From positions 1-62,994 of the forward strand of contig NW_004086105.1 in the NCBI RefSeq assembly GCF_000220395.1: a stretch of 62,994 nucleotides of DNA, written 5' to 3'. Made by a program: the position numbers and the translations under genes. Below the pieces are notes generated by a model. The model worked only from the letters and a program-made list of their open reading frames with translations. It ran no database searches and had not been told where the DNA came from. Positions within the stretch are counted from its first letter, which is position 1; every line of letters begins with the position of its first letter. Source of the DNA: Ichthyophthirius multifiliis. Taxonomy: Eukaryota > Ciliophora > Oligohymenophorea > Hymenostomatida. Positions 23,701 to 36,044 of this stretch are shown piece after piece.

Positions 23701-26700
23701 TCAAAATCTTCCATTTATGCGTTTATTATAAAACCTTTTATTATTAAATCTTCATAAGGATTTACTAATAATAGATTTTATTCGTTCTCAACTTCTAGGG
23801 AAATATTAGGGTCAAAAATACATATGTTTCTTTACTATTTTAACCCCAAAGGGCATTTTTCGAAGCATTAATTGTCATAATAAAGCATATTTTGGGCACA
23901 TAATTAACAATTTTATAAACATAAAACACATTCGTTTGAATTTAATTGTTAATATCCTATAAGACATTCGCTTTGGTTACAAAAATAAAGATATTTATGC
24001 AAAAAAAAGCCTTCATTACATGATAAACAGTCGTTTTCGGAAGAATTTTTACATGTTTTGCATTTATAATGGCATTATATGCATGCATTTTATTTTAAAT
24101 CATTATAAAAACCATCTGGGCATATTTTAATGCATATAGGAATATTTTTAGAGTCAAAGTGAGTAAAATAATTACAATAAATAGAACAAATATTCAATTA
24201 GGGATAAAAAAACTTATTATTTTCACATTATAACACACATAAACGATTTTCAATATCTGTAATTTTATTTAAAGGACATTATTTAACACAATTATAATTA
24301 TCTTTATAAAAATTCTAATTTTTGCATTATACACATAAAATTTATTAATCTTTATTTAAAAAAATACATTTTAAACAATCCTATAAATATAATAAAAAAT
24401 TTATTAAATAAATATATATGTAAAATAAAATATATTATATATATGCATATATATTTATTTTTATATATATATATAGATATATATATATATTTATTTATAT
24501 ATTTATATTAATACTTGTTAACATTCACATTATCTAGTTTAAGTATTTTCTATAAGTCCATTTATACATTTTTTAAAACAAAAACCTTCGAATAAAAAAT
24601 ATCCGAAAATACATTTAGTACATGCATTTTCGCCTCCTGAAATACACATGTAACATAAATCATAACACTTTTCACAAAAGCCAGCATTTTAATATATTAA
24701 TCTTACATAAAACCCCTATGTACAAGCAGTACATTAGTCAGGATTTTTTCCTATACAATTCTTACATTAAGAATCGCATTTTTAACAAGAACTTCCTGAA
24801 GAATACTCCCCATCATTACATGCTATACATTCTTTTGTATTTCTATCTTATTTATAACCTTATTTACATTTATAACATTCAATTATACCAGATGTAAGTT
24901 AAGAACATTATTCGCAAGCTTAAGTATCACAAGATATACATTTTATAAGATTTTTTGAATTATAATAGTAACCTTATATACAAGATATGCATTCATATAT
25001 TGTATATCCAATACAATTTAAACATGGACTCTATATATAAATATTATATATATATATATTTAATTATTATTTATATATATATAACTTAACATTCATCACA
25101 TTTTTAATTTTTAGTATTCCCAAAAAAACCCTAAGGACATTATTTTAAACATTCCCCATTAAATAAAAAACTTAAAGGGAAACAAGAAGTACAATATGAT
25201 TATATTCCTATGCAGTTTCTACACTAACTTGCACATTTAATACATTTCTCTTCATTCTAACATTCTTAAGTATTACAAACTTAATTTTATTAAAAAAAAT
25301 ATCCTTCTACACATTTCGTACATTGGTTATAACTAACACATTCTAAGCAAAAATTAATACATTTTTCGCATTTATTATTATCCGAGTTTCCGAAAAATCT
25401 ATCTAAACTACATTAATTATCACATGTTTATCCATCTAAATAGAATCCTTTTTAACACCCAAAACATTAAAAAAAAGACTAGTTTTCACATCTTCGACAT
25501 CTTGAATTACATTTTAAACAAATTCCAATAAATTATCCATTATCATTTTGGAAATAAAATCCTTATTTACAGCTAGTACATTTGTTCGAACTTATGCATT
25601 AATTACAAGAAAATGGACATTCTATACATCTTCTTTTTTCATCTGCGAATTAAGTCGGAAGACAAGAATCGACACATTTTACAGTATTTTAATCAACTTA
25701 AAATAAATACATAAAAAAAGCACAAATAGTACAATTACTTGCCTATAAAACACATTCTTAGCATTCTGGATTACATAAACTACAAAACTTATCATTTATA
25801 TCTAAAAAAAAGCCCTAAATACACGTCTAACATTCATTAATATTGGCACATTCAGCACAATTAGGATTACATTTAAGACATTCTCTGGATTCATTATTTC
25901 CAAAAAAGCCTTTAGGACATTCTTTAATACATCTTTCCTCTAAAAGAAAATAAAGATCTAAACATCTTTCACATTTTTCTTAAGAAGAGCATTTTTCACA
26001 ATTATCACTGCATTTTTTGCACTTATTATTTTCGTTTGAAAAATAACCTTCTATACATAAAATACATATTAAATTCGTTTCTAATAACTCACATTAAATA
26101 CATTCTAAAGGACAATATTCACATTTTCCTCTTTTTTTATCCATATATTTACCCTATATACATCCTTCTTGGCAATTTCCTGTATTTAAATCAATTATAA
26201 ATGATTCTTGGCAAATTAAACATAAAAAATCGGTTCTACATTTTGCACAATTAGCAACTAAACTTGCACATTAGACACATGTTCCTGTATTATTATCTAT
26301 AAGAAACTCTCCTAATTCCCCTTAGCATTCCAAGCATCTGAAAATATTGCATTTTCTGCAATTTTTACTACATGGAATACATTGAAAATTCTATAAATTT
26401 AAATATTTACTATCATTTATACAATAATCAATTTATAAACTAAGTGAAAAACACTCTCCTTTTTCCTAATCGTAAAAAAATCCGAACTCACATCTAATAC
26501 AAGAATTTTTGGAAACACACAAAAGGCAATTTTTTTAACATTTTAAACATTCTTTTGTATTATTATCAGCAAAAAAATACAATGGACATTATTACTCACA
26601 TTGTTTTTTCGATAAATCTAAAAATGTATTTAATGGGCATAAATCATAACATCGCCCTTCTTTTTTATACATAAAAAAATTTTCTTGACATTATATACAG

Positions 26701-26984
26701 TCTGTATTTGATGGACCTTTACATATAAAACATGAAGAATGACAAGGAAAACATTATTTTTTGTTTTCTGAATTTAGTTCAGAAGGATAGTATTTAGGAG
26801 AGCATTTATATGTACATATTTTTTCTTATATATATTCGATTTGATAACATTTTGGAAGGATTTATAGAGTACGAGGGGTTTTTTATATTTTTAAAGTGAG
26901 GTAAGTATTTATATGGTTTTTTTAAAGTATTAATAATATAGTTAGAAGGTTTATAAGAGATTTTGGAAGATTAGTTATGGACAT
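20573..26984 (-). CDS. giant cysteine-rich surface protein with five TM helices
   Basis: Five exons on the minus strand: 26984-25086, 25030-24515, 24380-23606, 23569-20793 and 20680-20573, all phases consistent, 2,024 aa. An N-terminal hydrophobic stretch (SLINLLTILLILQ) may be a signal peptide. Residues about 50-1000 are furin/IGFBP-like repeats of CxxC pairs about 10-15 residues apart. A long ectodomain of roughly 600 residues lacks cysteine repeats. Five hydrophobic helices follow near 1650 (GLFFFFGVLGFLVLGFF), 1780, 1825, 1866 and 1906. The tail is Ser/Gln-rich. A CPILSVFFKN block precedes TM2 and matches PLLSVFFVR in the 5.3-kb gene, so the two are paralogues. No GPS motif was seen here. 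Function unknown; a cell-surface sensor or adhesion role is inference. Confidence 0.87.
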
Positions 26985-27602
26985 ATTTTATGATTTTTTT
27001 TTAAAATTATATTTATTTATATGATTTTTTTTTTTTTTTTTTTGAAATTATATATTTTATTTTAATTTTTTTTTTTAATATTTTCATTAATTATTATTTA
27101 AATTAAATATTTTTTAATAATTTAATAATATGCTTATTTTATATTCTAATAAGATTTATTATTTAATCTATTAACTATTTAATTATAAACATTCTTATAA
27201 TAAAATTCGTAAGTAATATAAGGTAACAAAAATAATATTCAGATACAGAGTAATTTATATTTCCTTATACTTTTTTTTTTATCATTATATTTTAATAATT
27301 ATTATATTCAATCCCATAAAAAAAATTAAGTATTTAATAATATTTTTGAATTTAAAATTTTTTATTATTTATATTTAAATTCTTTTAAAGATAAAAATAT
27401 AAAAAGGTTATTTTCTAAATATAATTGTTCTTATATATAATCTAATTAAATAAAATTTATTTTAAAATATGGAAAAATAATATTTTATAAAAATCTAATA
27501 TTTTTTTTTTATATTTTAACAAAAAAAAAAAAAAATTAGTTTTTTCCCAATTTAAATAAATTTAAAAATATATTATATTAACATTAATATAATATATATA
27601 AA
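26985..27602. other. intergenic, upstream of tRNA
   Basis: It lies between the start of the large minus-strand gene and tRNA-Gly. A/T runs only, no gene seen. Confidence 0.6.
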
Positions 27603-27673
27603 GCATCGATGGTTTAATGGTAGAATAGAGCGTTGCCATCGCTTTGACCCGGGTTCGATTCCCGGTCGATGCA
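27603..27673 (+). tRNA. trnG-GCC: tRNA-Gly (GCC)
   Basis: The only clearly G+C-rich island in the window. The acceptor stem GCATCGA pairs with TCGATGC, followed by discriminator A. The D-arm is GGTTTAATGGTAGAA. The anticodon stem GAGCG/CGCTT carries loop TTGCCAT with anticodon GCC. The T-arm is CCGGG-TTCGATT-CCCGG. There is no intron. A run of T directly after it (27674 on) is the expected RNA polymerase III terminator. A-box and B-box sequences lie within the gene as usual. Confidence 0.96.
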
Positions 27674-27681
27674 TTTTTTTT
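27674..27681 (+). terminator. Pol III T-run terminator
   Basis: An oligo-T run immediately after the discriminator base of tRNA-Gly. Confidence 0.7.
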
Positions 27682-27801
27682 TATTTATATTTTTACTTAA
27701 AATAATTATAAATATAAATTAATTTAATTATATTTTTAAAAAAAAAAAAAAAAAATATTTTTTTAAATAAATAAATTATAATATTTTTTTTTTTTTTTTT
27801 G

Positions 27802-29019
27802 ATGGAATTCAAATTTTAAATTGGTAATATTTTAGACATAGACAGTTAAGGATTTTGTATATTCTAGCAAAAATGCGCGCCTAAAACAATAAAATCAAAC
27901 ATATAAAACTAACTAATCCAAGAACTAATAAACATTATGGGTGAAAAATCAGCATTTGTCAGTAAAATTATATAATATATTTTTTTATTATTAATTTTTT
28001 TAAAAAAAAAACAAAATAAAAACTAATAAAAAATATATAAAATAGGCTTAAAATCTCAAATAACCAATAACTTAATATGATAAACTATGCTATAATGGAC
28101 ATAAGCTTTATATTAAAGTTGAAGATAGAAAATGCTTAGGATTTATAAAAGTTGGATATAAAAATTTATTTTATAGAGATTTCTTTGGATAAATAAAAGA
28201 ATTGAAACCACTATGTGTATTAGATTTTTACGTGCATGAAAGTTAATAAAGAAAAGGAATAGGAAAAGTATAAAAATAATATTAATATATAGATATAAAT
28301 TATTTTAATTATAATAAAAAATAAAAATATAATAGTAACTTTTTGAAAAGATGATTTAGGAAGAAAATATTATGCCATCGAAAATAGCTTATGATAGGCC
28401 ATCAGAAAAGCTAATTTCGTTTCTTAGAAAACATTATAATTTAATAAATTATATACCATAAAATAATAATTTTGTTATATATGATTCTTATTTTTAACCT
28501 AATAATCTACAATTAAAAAATTAATAGAGTTAAAAAATACGATAGCAATATTAATAAGAAATATTTGAAAATAATAATGAAGAATTATAAAATTAAGAAA
28601 AAATAAATAAAATAGATAATTTAAATATAAAAGAAAAAAATTATATTAAATAATAATATTAATACACATAATAATAATAAATTTAATAGTAATAATAATA
28701 ATAATTAAAAAAATAACAATAATAATTAGAACAATAAAATTATGTTAATAATATTTGTTATCACTAGTAATAAGTTTAAAAATAAAACAATAATAATAGT
28801 AAGCTAAAAAATATTGAGTAAATTAAATTATAATATAAAAAAAATATTTTATATTAAAAATAAAGGTAATAAATTTTAGATGCTGAGAAAGAATTAAATA
28901 ATCTTGATTTAAATAAAAAAAAGTAAAAATAAAAAAAATATAATATAAAATATAAAAAAAAAGTGTTAAAGGAATGAATAATATTCTATAATTTAATAAT
29001 TAATAATAATAATAATAGA

Positions 29020-29056
<37 letters not shown>

Positions 29057-29294
29057 CTAAAAGATTTAAATAAATAAAAAAAATAATAATATTGATTAAA
29101 AATTAAATTATACAAATTTAAGTAATAGCAATAATCGAAATTCTAGTTCTATACCATGGCCTATGAATGGAATAAATGTATTTAAAAGATTTATTTTAAT
29201 TAAAAATATATTATTTAAATTTATATAGTATTATTAGACATCATCGTAATAATATGGAAAATGTTATAATGATATTAATTCAAATAGAAAATGA
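27802..29294 (+). CDS. ATAT1: alpha-tubulin N-acetyltransferase (MEC-17/ATAT1)
   Basis: Acetylates Lys40 of alpha-tubulin in the microtubule lumen; important in cilia. Exons are 27802-27957, 28046-28267, 28336-28922, 28964-29177 and 29229-29294, giving 414 aa. The GNAT-like catalytic core is well conserved: [44 protein letters not shown] (acetyl-CoA P-loop), [20 protein letters not shown] and [11 protein letters not shown]. The C-terminal 210 residues are low-complexity Gln/Asn, with Gln runs encoded largely by TAA. The first intron needs an unusual GTCAGT donor to keep PIT in frame. The last intron (51 bp) is a stop-free multiple of three and could be retained. Confidence 0.93.
29022..29054 (+). 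repeat. (TAA)n trinucleotide tract coding poly-Gln
   Basis: A run of TAA triplets in the reading frame of the tubulin acetyltransferase tail, read as glutamine. Confidence 0.8.
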
Positions 29295-29511
29295 AAATGA
29301 AAAATATAATTTAAAACCATTTATATGATAAAAAATATTAACTCATATAAAATTTTATAATATTATATTTACTCGATAATGCTAACTATATTATATTTAT
29401 TAATTTTGCAAAATATAATAAGTAATATTTTAAATTAAAAATTTTTTTTATTTAATTATTTATTATATTAAACTATTTTATTTTTTTTAAAAAAAAAATA
29501 TATAAAAAAAT

Positions 29512-29544
<33 letters not shown>

Positions 29545-29687
29545 TATATTTATTTATTTATTTAATTTTTTAAATATTATAATATAATATATTTTTATTT
29601 TTTTATTATATATTTACTTATAAATATTTTATAAAAAATTCGTAAATGTTTTTTTTTTAAATATAATTTATCACTCAAAAAAACATA

Positions 29688-31680
29688 TCAATTTTATTTT
29701 TTTTTGACTTCATCATCTTAATTCTAAAATTATGAACTATTAATTTCATCATCAACTATTTATTCTTTTTAATTGGTATTAAGAATATGTTAATTTTCTT
29801 ATTTATCATTATTTTTCTAATATTTCAACATATCAGTTATTTATTCTTCTTTTAATGCTTATTTAAACTCCAAAAAATATCTAATTAAGAAATAAGCTGT
29901 ATCCACTAAGCCCATAATCCACCAAAAACTTAATTAAATTCCATAATTATAATACATTTTATTGATATAATAATAATAATTTTTTTCTATTTGATTATTA
30001 TAGAATTAATCCCCACAATCGTATCCAATACTTTACTAAAACCACTTCTAGCTTTTCTAAACATTTAAATAAGCTATAAAAATCGACGGCAAATTAATGA
30101 TTTTAAATACCCATAAAATCTCAATACAGATATAACTTTTAAACACCCAACCTTTTTCCCTTGGAAAGATTTCCTAAACATTTTTTTGGTCAAATTCATT
30201 ATCATTTTATTTTTTAACTTATTCTTACTAAACATCTTTAAAAAACTGAACTTCTTTTCTCCTTTTCCAAAATCTCCAAATATCAAAAATAACAAGTAGA
30301 ATTCCACAGACAAAAAATTATAATACAGTAGTAATGATTATATGTACAGAATTAAATTCCTCGTTTTTAAGTTCAAATCTTTCCTAAGTTTTATTCATGT
30401 TATATTCAGCGCTATCCCTACAACTCATAGACCATTTAGGATTGTTCATTCTACTTAAAACCCATTAAATATTATCACTAGGATTCGGATATCCAGGAAT
30501 TTTTTATATAACTTTGTTAAATAATTAAGAATTTTATTAAAAAAGGGTATATTCATTTACACTATCTAATAAAATGGGCCTCTTATCTATTTCACTACAT
30601 TTTTATCTTTTAGTATTTAATAAAATGAAATCACCAGGTTTTTAAGAAGATAAGTTATTTATATTTAGATCCAAACAATGCGCTTCTTCATCTATTCTAA
30701 AAATGGATAATGGATAATCTTCAGTATTAAAATCATATTCAAATGTAGTAAAGTCATCAATATCTATCTAAACAAATATATATAATAATATATATTTACA
30801 TTTATAAATATATATATATCATATATATATATTTTTATTTATATATAATATATACATATGTTGATGTATTTCCTATAACAATATTATTTAGATCGACTTT
30901 TTTTATTCTAGTTATTGGACATTCTTAATATTATTTTCTACATACAGCTGCCTATCCACTTCCACAAATTGAATATCCTAAAAGCTTATCTTTAATATTA
31001 CATCCTGTAGGCGAGTTAAAAAAACTATAATTAATATCTCTCCTTACACAAATTAATAATTAGTTTTTCCATTTATTTATATTTTCTGGACTTTATTCTT
31101 CTATTTTAAAGCAATTTAAAGAAACTAATTCACTATCACATGCTCTTTTTAAGACGTATATTTAATCAAAGTTTTAATCTTAATACGGACATGCACATCC
31201 TTGAATCGTCCCTGGCCAATTAAAGGAAAAAGCTTCTTTGAAATTTTACGGGCATTTGTTATTCTAAGTGGCAACGATTTACAAAATAAAATTTTTTTAC
31301 CATAATTATATAGTTTATTAAGCATATGTATATGATTTAGAATTTTTTAATTCGTTTAATTCGGTATTTGCAGTTAAACAGGCTGATATATTAATTATTG
31401 CATATATTATTTGGATTAATATATATAACCAAAATATTGTGAATTTAAAACAGGATTAAAATTATATTTTTATTTTTTAAATTATTTTTTAAAATTGACT
31501 TTGATTTTTTTTAAAACAATTTTTTAAATTTATTTAATAACTCAAATAATTATTTTCATTGCTAGCTATGTCGCTTTAAGGCAATTCTGATTTTTATTAT
31601 TTATATTCTTGGATACTTTATGATTCATTTATTTTAAAGTCGTTTTAATTTTAAGACTCTAATTCTACTTCTTTTTACAT
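29688..31680 (-). CDS. multi-pass membrane protein, unknown family
   Basis: Two exons, 31680-30856 and 30767-29688, around an 88-bp intron; 634 aa. After a hydrophilic N-terminus, the first helix is at about 95-118 (FTIFWLYILIQIIYAIINIS). A long, probably extracytoplasmic loop contains about a dozen cysteines (for example GCACPY, RACDSE, SICGSGQAAVCRKQ). Further helices come at about 420 (TTVLQFFVCGILLVIFDIW), 480 (WVFKIINLPSIFIAYL) and 555 (LSFWWIMGLVDTAYFLIRYF). The tail is Gln/Glu/Lys-rich. The two-ended helices with a cysteine-rich loop suggest a channel or receptor, but no family signature was recognised. Confidence 0.85.
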
Positions 31681-32304
31681 TTTTTATTTTATTTTTTTGG
31701 AAGGATTTAAATGCTTTTTTTATTTTTTTATATGGAAATGCTAATTATTTTTTTTTTTAATTTTTTTATAAATAAATTATTATTATTTTTTTTAATTGTA
31801 ATTATTATTATTTTAATTCGTTTTATATAATTTTTATTTTTTTAAATATATATAAATAATTTATATATATATTTGTATATTTTTTTTTTTTATTATATTA
31901 ATTATTTTATTTTTCATATATTCTTTATTAAATTATTTTTATTATATATTAGTTATTATTTTATTTTTAAAAATTATTTAATTCACTCTATATTGATCAA
32001 ATCATTTATAAATTAATAAAATTTTTATTAGTTTATTATAATATAAAAGTAATTAAATTAAAATCTTAACTTTATATGTTTTGAAATATATTTGACATTC
32101 ATTTTATTTCTTATAATTAATAAATATAAATTACTTAGAAAATATAAAATTTATATCACTATTGTAATTATTTTTTAAAATTCTTATTATATATAAATAG
32201 TTTTTAGTCTTACAATTTAATAAATTATATATATTTATTAAAAAATACAAAAATATATATATACATATACTTTATTTATATTTAATTATTACTAAAAAAT
32301 AAAT
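31681..32304. other. divergent intergenic region
   Basis: It separates the start of the membrane-protein gene (-) from the next gene (+). A/T and T runs only; no gene or motif recognised. Confidence 0.6.
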
Positions 32305-32820
32305 ATGGATAAAATAAAATAATTTAATTGGTTTGCTAATAATGCTATCAAAGCTAATTCCAAAACTAATAACAATTTAGCTTTAAAAGCATTATAATCA
32401 AATGATAATAAAAGAGGATAGGAATTATTATAAAAAAAAGAAAAATATTATGTCAGAGACGGTCCTTAAATATGGATTTCGAAATTGTTAAACCAAAAAG
32501 GAAATTTATCTTAAAATTAAATATGGGAAGAATACTAAAAAGACAATAAAGCAACTAAAAATAATTTATTTAAATCAGAAACAGCTTTATATAATAATGT
32601 ATTAAAAATAATGATACTATAAAAAAAAGTATAAACCAAAATATTTTAAAATGAAGAAGATAAATGCTAAGAAACAAGATTTATTTTAAATCCTTAAATT
32701 GCATTTAAAAATGTACATCCGGATATTCTATTATCTTTAAATCCAATTCCTTAAATTAAAAGACTTGAAAATCCCGACGTAGTCTATAGAAAAAGTGAAT
32801 TAGAAAAAAATATTTAGTGA
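32305..32820 (+). CDS. conserved-looking protein of 171 aa, function unknown
   Basis: Single exon, ATG 32305 to TGA 32818. The central block reads KYYVRDGPQIWISKLLNQKG and then IWEEYQKDN. The C-terminal half reads ETRFILNPQIAFKNVHPD followed by ILLSLNPIPQIKRLENPDVV. The protein is basic and has no membrane segment. The pattern (a short basic leader-like N-terminus, then a helical basic protein with a Pro-rich C-terminus) would suit a small mitochondrial or ribonucleoprotein component, but this is only a guess. Confidence 0.72.
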
Positions 32821-33026
32821 AACAAATAATTTTTAATAGAATACAAATAAACAAAAAGTATTTAATAGTATTATTACATATAAATAATATAAATTTTTTA
32901 AAGAAAATAACAAATATAATATCTTAATTAAGAAAATTATTTTAGTTTTTTATTTTTTTTATTTTATAAAGAAAAAAAATAAAAATTAATAAAAATACTT
33001 AATATATTATAAATATTAATAAAATG

Positions 33027-33068
<42 letters not shown>

Positions 33069-33121
33069 TATATATTATTTTTTATATATAAATATATATG
33101 TTTTTAATAATTTTTATTATA
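32821..33121. other. convergent intergenic spacer
   Basis: It lies between the stop of the 171-aa gene (+) and the stop of the Mei2-like gene (-). It contains a (TA)n tract at about 33034-33063. Confidence 0.7.
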
Positions 33122-33921
33122 TCATTATTACTAATTCTATATTTCATTATTGTTATTAGTATTATTGTTATTTTCAGTAATTTTTTAATTCTTTATTTAT
33201 TATAATATTTCATTATTTCCTATAAAAACAGGTTTAAATTATTTCTCCTATTAAAATATAATATAATATAATTAAATATAGTTTTTTGTATAAAATATAT
33301 AAATACTTTTTAATTCATAATACTAGAATTTTAAAAATGTTATACTAATTATTCCCTTCCTTATATTCTAGCATATTTTAATTAACATTTCTTAAAATAA
33401 ATATTAATTAAAAAAAACCAAAAAAAATAATACTTTTAGTGAATTAAACATTTCCCATTTTTATCCATCAAAATCTTAAAAAAACTGTTTTATAAATTAA
33501 GGTTTAATAAAATTAATAAACGCATAACCAACATTACATTTATTCTGTTTTTAAAATTAAAAAAATAAAATTAGAAATAAAAATATTATTAATTTAAACA
33601 AAACAAAATCAAATGCAAAAAAAAAATTAAAAACATAAAAAACCGAAAAAATCACAAAAATAAATAAAAAATATAAAAAAAAATATACTTAAAAATCTAT
33701 AGGAAGATAAAAAAAGTCATAATTTAATCCATGATTTTTTTAAATTGTTAGTTAAAAAGAATACTAAGTATATTTATTAGGAATGTTTTTAATACATAAA
33801 GTAGTTCTACCATCAACTTCTAGTTTTTTAATATCAATATTATAATTGATTTCATTTCCATCTTTTTTCTTATTTTTTAAACTAAAAATTTATTAAAAAG
33901 TAGTTTATTATAATAATAATA

Positions 33922-33963
<42 letters not shown>

Positions 33964-34775
33964 GTTGTTATTATTATTATTATTCTTGTTGTTGTTATTA
34001 TTATTATAAGTTGTATTTTTACTATTATTATGGTTATTAAAAGTTTATTAAAATTTATTTATTAAATTATTAATATTATTTTTTATTAAAAAAAGCATTA
34101 TATTCACAATCTTTTATATATGTAAGTATTTAATTTTATTGTTAATTAATTATTTCTTAATTTATTTATTTATATTTTTAAAATTATTAATTATTAGAAA
34201 GTTTATTTGAAGCTGCTTAAGAAGAAAATGACCTCATCGTATTTTAATTATCTGATTCATGTAATGTAAAATCTGTAGATATTATAGACAAATTTATTGG
34301 ATTGTTTTTTTAATTTTTTTTATTTATATTTATATTATTTGATTCATCAGATTTATTCTATAAAAAATTAGGAGAACACTAGATATTTATTTATTAATTT
34401 AAAAGATTTAAATTATATTTTATTTAATTATTTTGTTATTAAAATTAAATATTTTTATATTAATTCTTATTTTTAGGACATTTATCAAATTCAATATTTT
34501 AATAAAAAATATTATTTTCGTAGTTATCTTCAAATATTCCACTTTCTTCTTATATTATATTTAATTCTCCTAAATCTTAAATAATCTATTAAGGACGTTA
34601 TAATTTTCTTTAAATTTATTAATTTTATTATTGTAAATATAAAACTTAATTTTATTAAATTATTTATTTATTAAATATTATATTCATATCTTCTAATTAT
34701 GATTTTATAGGAATTCTTTAATTAGTTTATTAAAAAACCCAATTCTTATTTAAAATTATTAGTATAAAAAATATA

Positions 34776-34853
<78 letters not shown>

Positions 34854-35627
34854 ATTTTCACTCATTTAATTTCTTTTTTAATTTATATTATCTTATATAT
34901 CTTCTTTTTTATTATAAATCTCTTATGTTTAAGGTTTTCTATCTCCAACAAATCCATAATGTGTATTGCTTTCTTTTTGAATAATATTTGTTTATTCATG
35001 TTAAGAATCAGAAGAATTATTATTAGTTACTGAATTAAATGTAAGTTTAGAATTACTACTTTATTCTTCTCCTCCACTTTTATCAGAATCATTATTATTT
35101 AATTTACTTAAATTATTATTATAAAACTGTTAAGAAATATTATTTTTATTATTTTATTTTTTTGTAAATGAATGATTTCTATATTTTTTTGATTATTAGT
35201 TTTTATTTTACACAAAGCAATAGATTCTTGATAAATCAAATTATATTTATTTTATTTAATTATTATTTGTTTATTTTTCTTTTTATTTTATATCTTCTTT
35301 CGTGTTTTCCTTTATTTCCTTTTTAGATTTATTGGATTTTCTTGAATTTACACTATTATAACGCCTTATTGAAAAACTATTATTGTTATTATTATTTTTA
35401 TGTTATGAATTGTTTTAAGAAGAATTGCTGTTTGAAGTATCTTTATTATACGTTAAAACTTAGTTCTACATTTTTGTTTTTTTGATAATTCTTTTATCAC
35501 AATCTTGATTTTATTTGTTATTTATTGATTTATTCAAATTATCTTTTTTATTGCTTTGCTGCTTTTGATTTTCTTATTAATTCCCTCGATTTTATTGTTT
35601 TTAAGTATATATGATTGTATTATTCAT
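33122..35627 (-). CDS. Mei2-like RNA-binding protein
   Basis: Exons on the minus strand are 35627-34851, 34744-33689, 33544-33434, 33390-33307 and 33247-33122, giving 717 aa. About 560 N-terminal residues are Asn/Gln/Ser/Lys-rich low complexity, including poly-Gln runs read from TAA. The C-terminal Mei2-type RRM (about 570-700) is strong: GRTTLCIKNIPNKYTQ, LNYDFFYLPIDFQ, NKCNVGYAFINFIKPQ, DFDGQKWEMFNSLK, KYARIQGREYLVQHFQNSSI and KPVFIGNNE. In yeast Mei2 this domain binds RNA and drives meiotic entry; plant relatives act in meiosis and growth. A role in ciliate conjugation or meiosis is inference. Introns interrupt the RRM three times. Confidence 0.92.
33912..34012 (-). repeat. (TAA/CAA)n tract coding poly-Gln
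   Basis: On the plus strand this is (ATT/GTT)n. On the coding strand it reads TAA repeats with occasional CAA, a glutamine run in the Mei2-like protein. Confidence 0.85.
34779..34849. repeat. (TA)n microsatellite in a Mei2-like intron
   Basis: About 70 bp of alternating TA filling most of the first intron (34745-34850). Confidence 0.95.
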
Positions 35628-36044
35628 TTTTTTAACTAAAAGACTAACCTTATTTTAATATTTTTTTTTTTTATTAAAATTTTTATGTTTTATTTTTTTA
35701 ATTTTATTTATTTTGTTTAATTTTTATTTTATTTTTATTTTTATTTTTTTTATATTTATTAATTTTTTATTCAATCAATATATAGATGTACAAACTTATT
35801 TACTTTTATTTTTTATTTATTAATAATTTTAAAATGGCATTCCATTTATATTTCAATTGGATTTTATTTTTAATTTCTATTTAAAAGTTTTTTATAATAT
35901 TCAGTATATTATGTAGTTAAATACTTTATTTTTTAAATATAATTAATAATATATATATATATATATTCGTTAAAAAAAAAAAATATATATACATATGATT
36001 TAAAAATTATATATTACATTAAATATATAATAAAATTAAATATA
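35628..36044. other. divergent intergenic region
   Basis: It separates the Mei2-like gene start (-) from the next plus-strand gene. T-rich then TA-rich; nothing else seen. Confidence 0.5.

Noticed and set aside
20573-26984. Metallothionein array or transposon-derived gene
   Set aside because: The CxxC repeats are spaced like furin/IGFBP modules, and the protein has a signal peptide and TM tail. No transposase, reverse transcriptase or terminal repeats are present.
33912-34012. CRISPR-like or satellite array
   Set aside because: Simple trinucleotide repeat within a coding exon, with no spacer structure.
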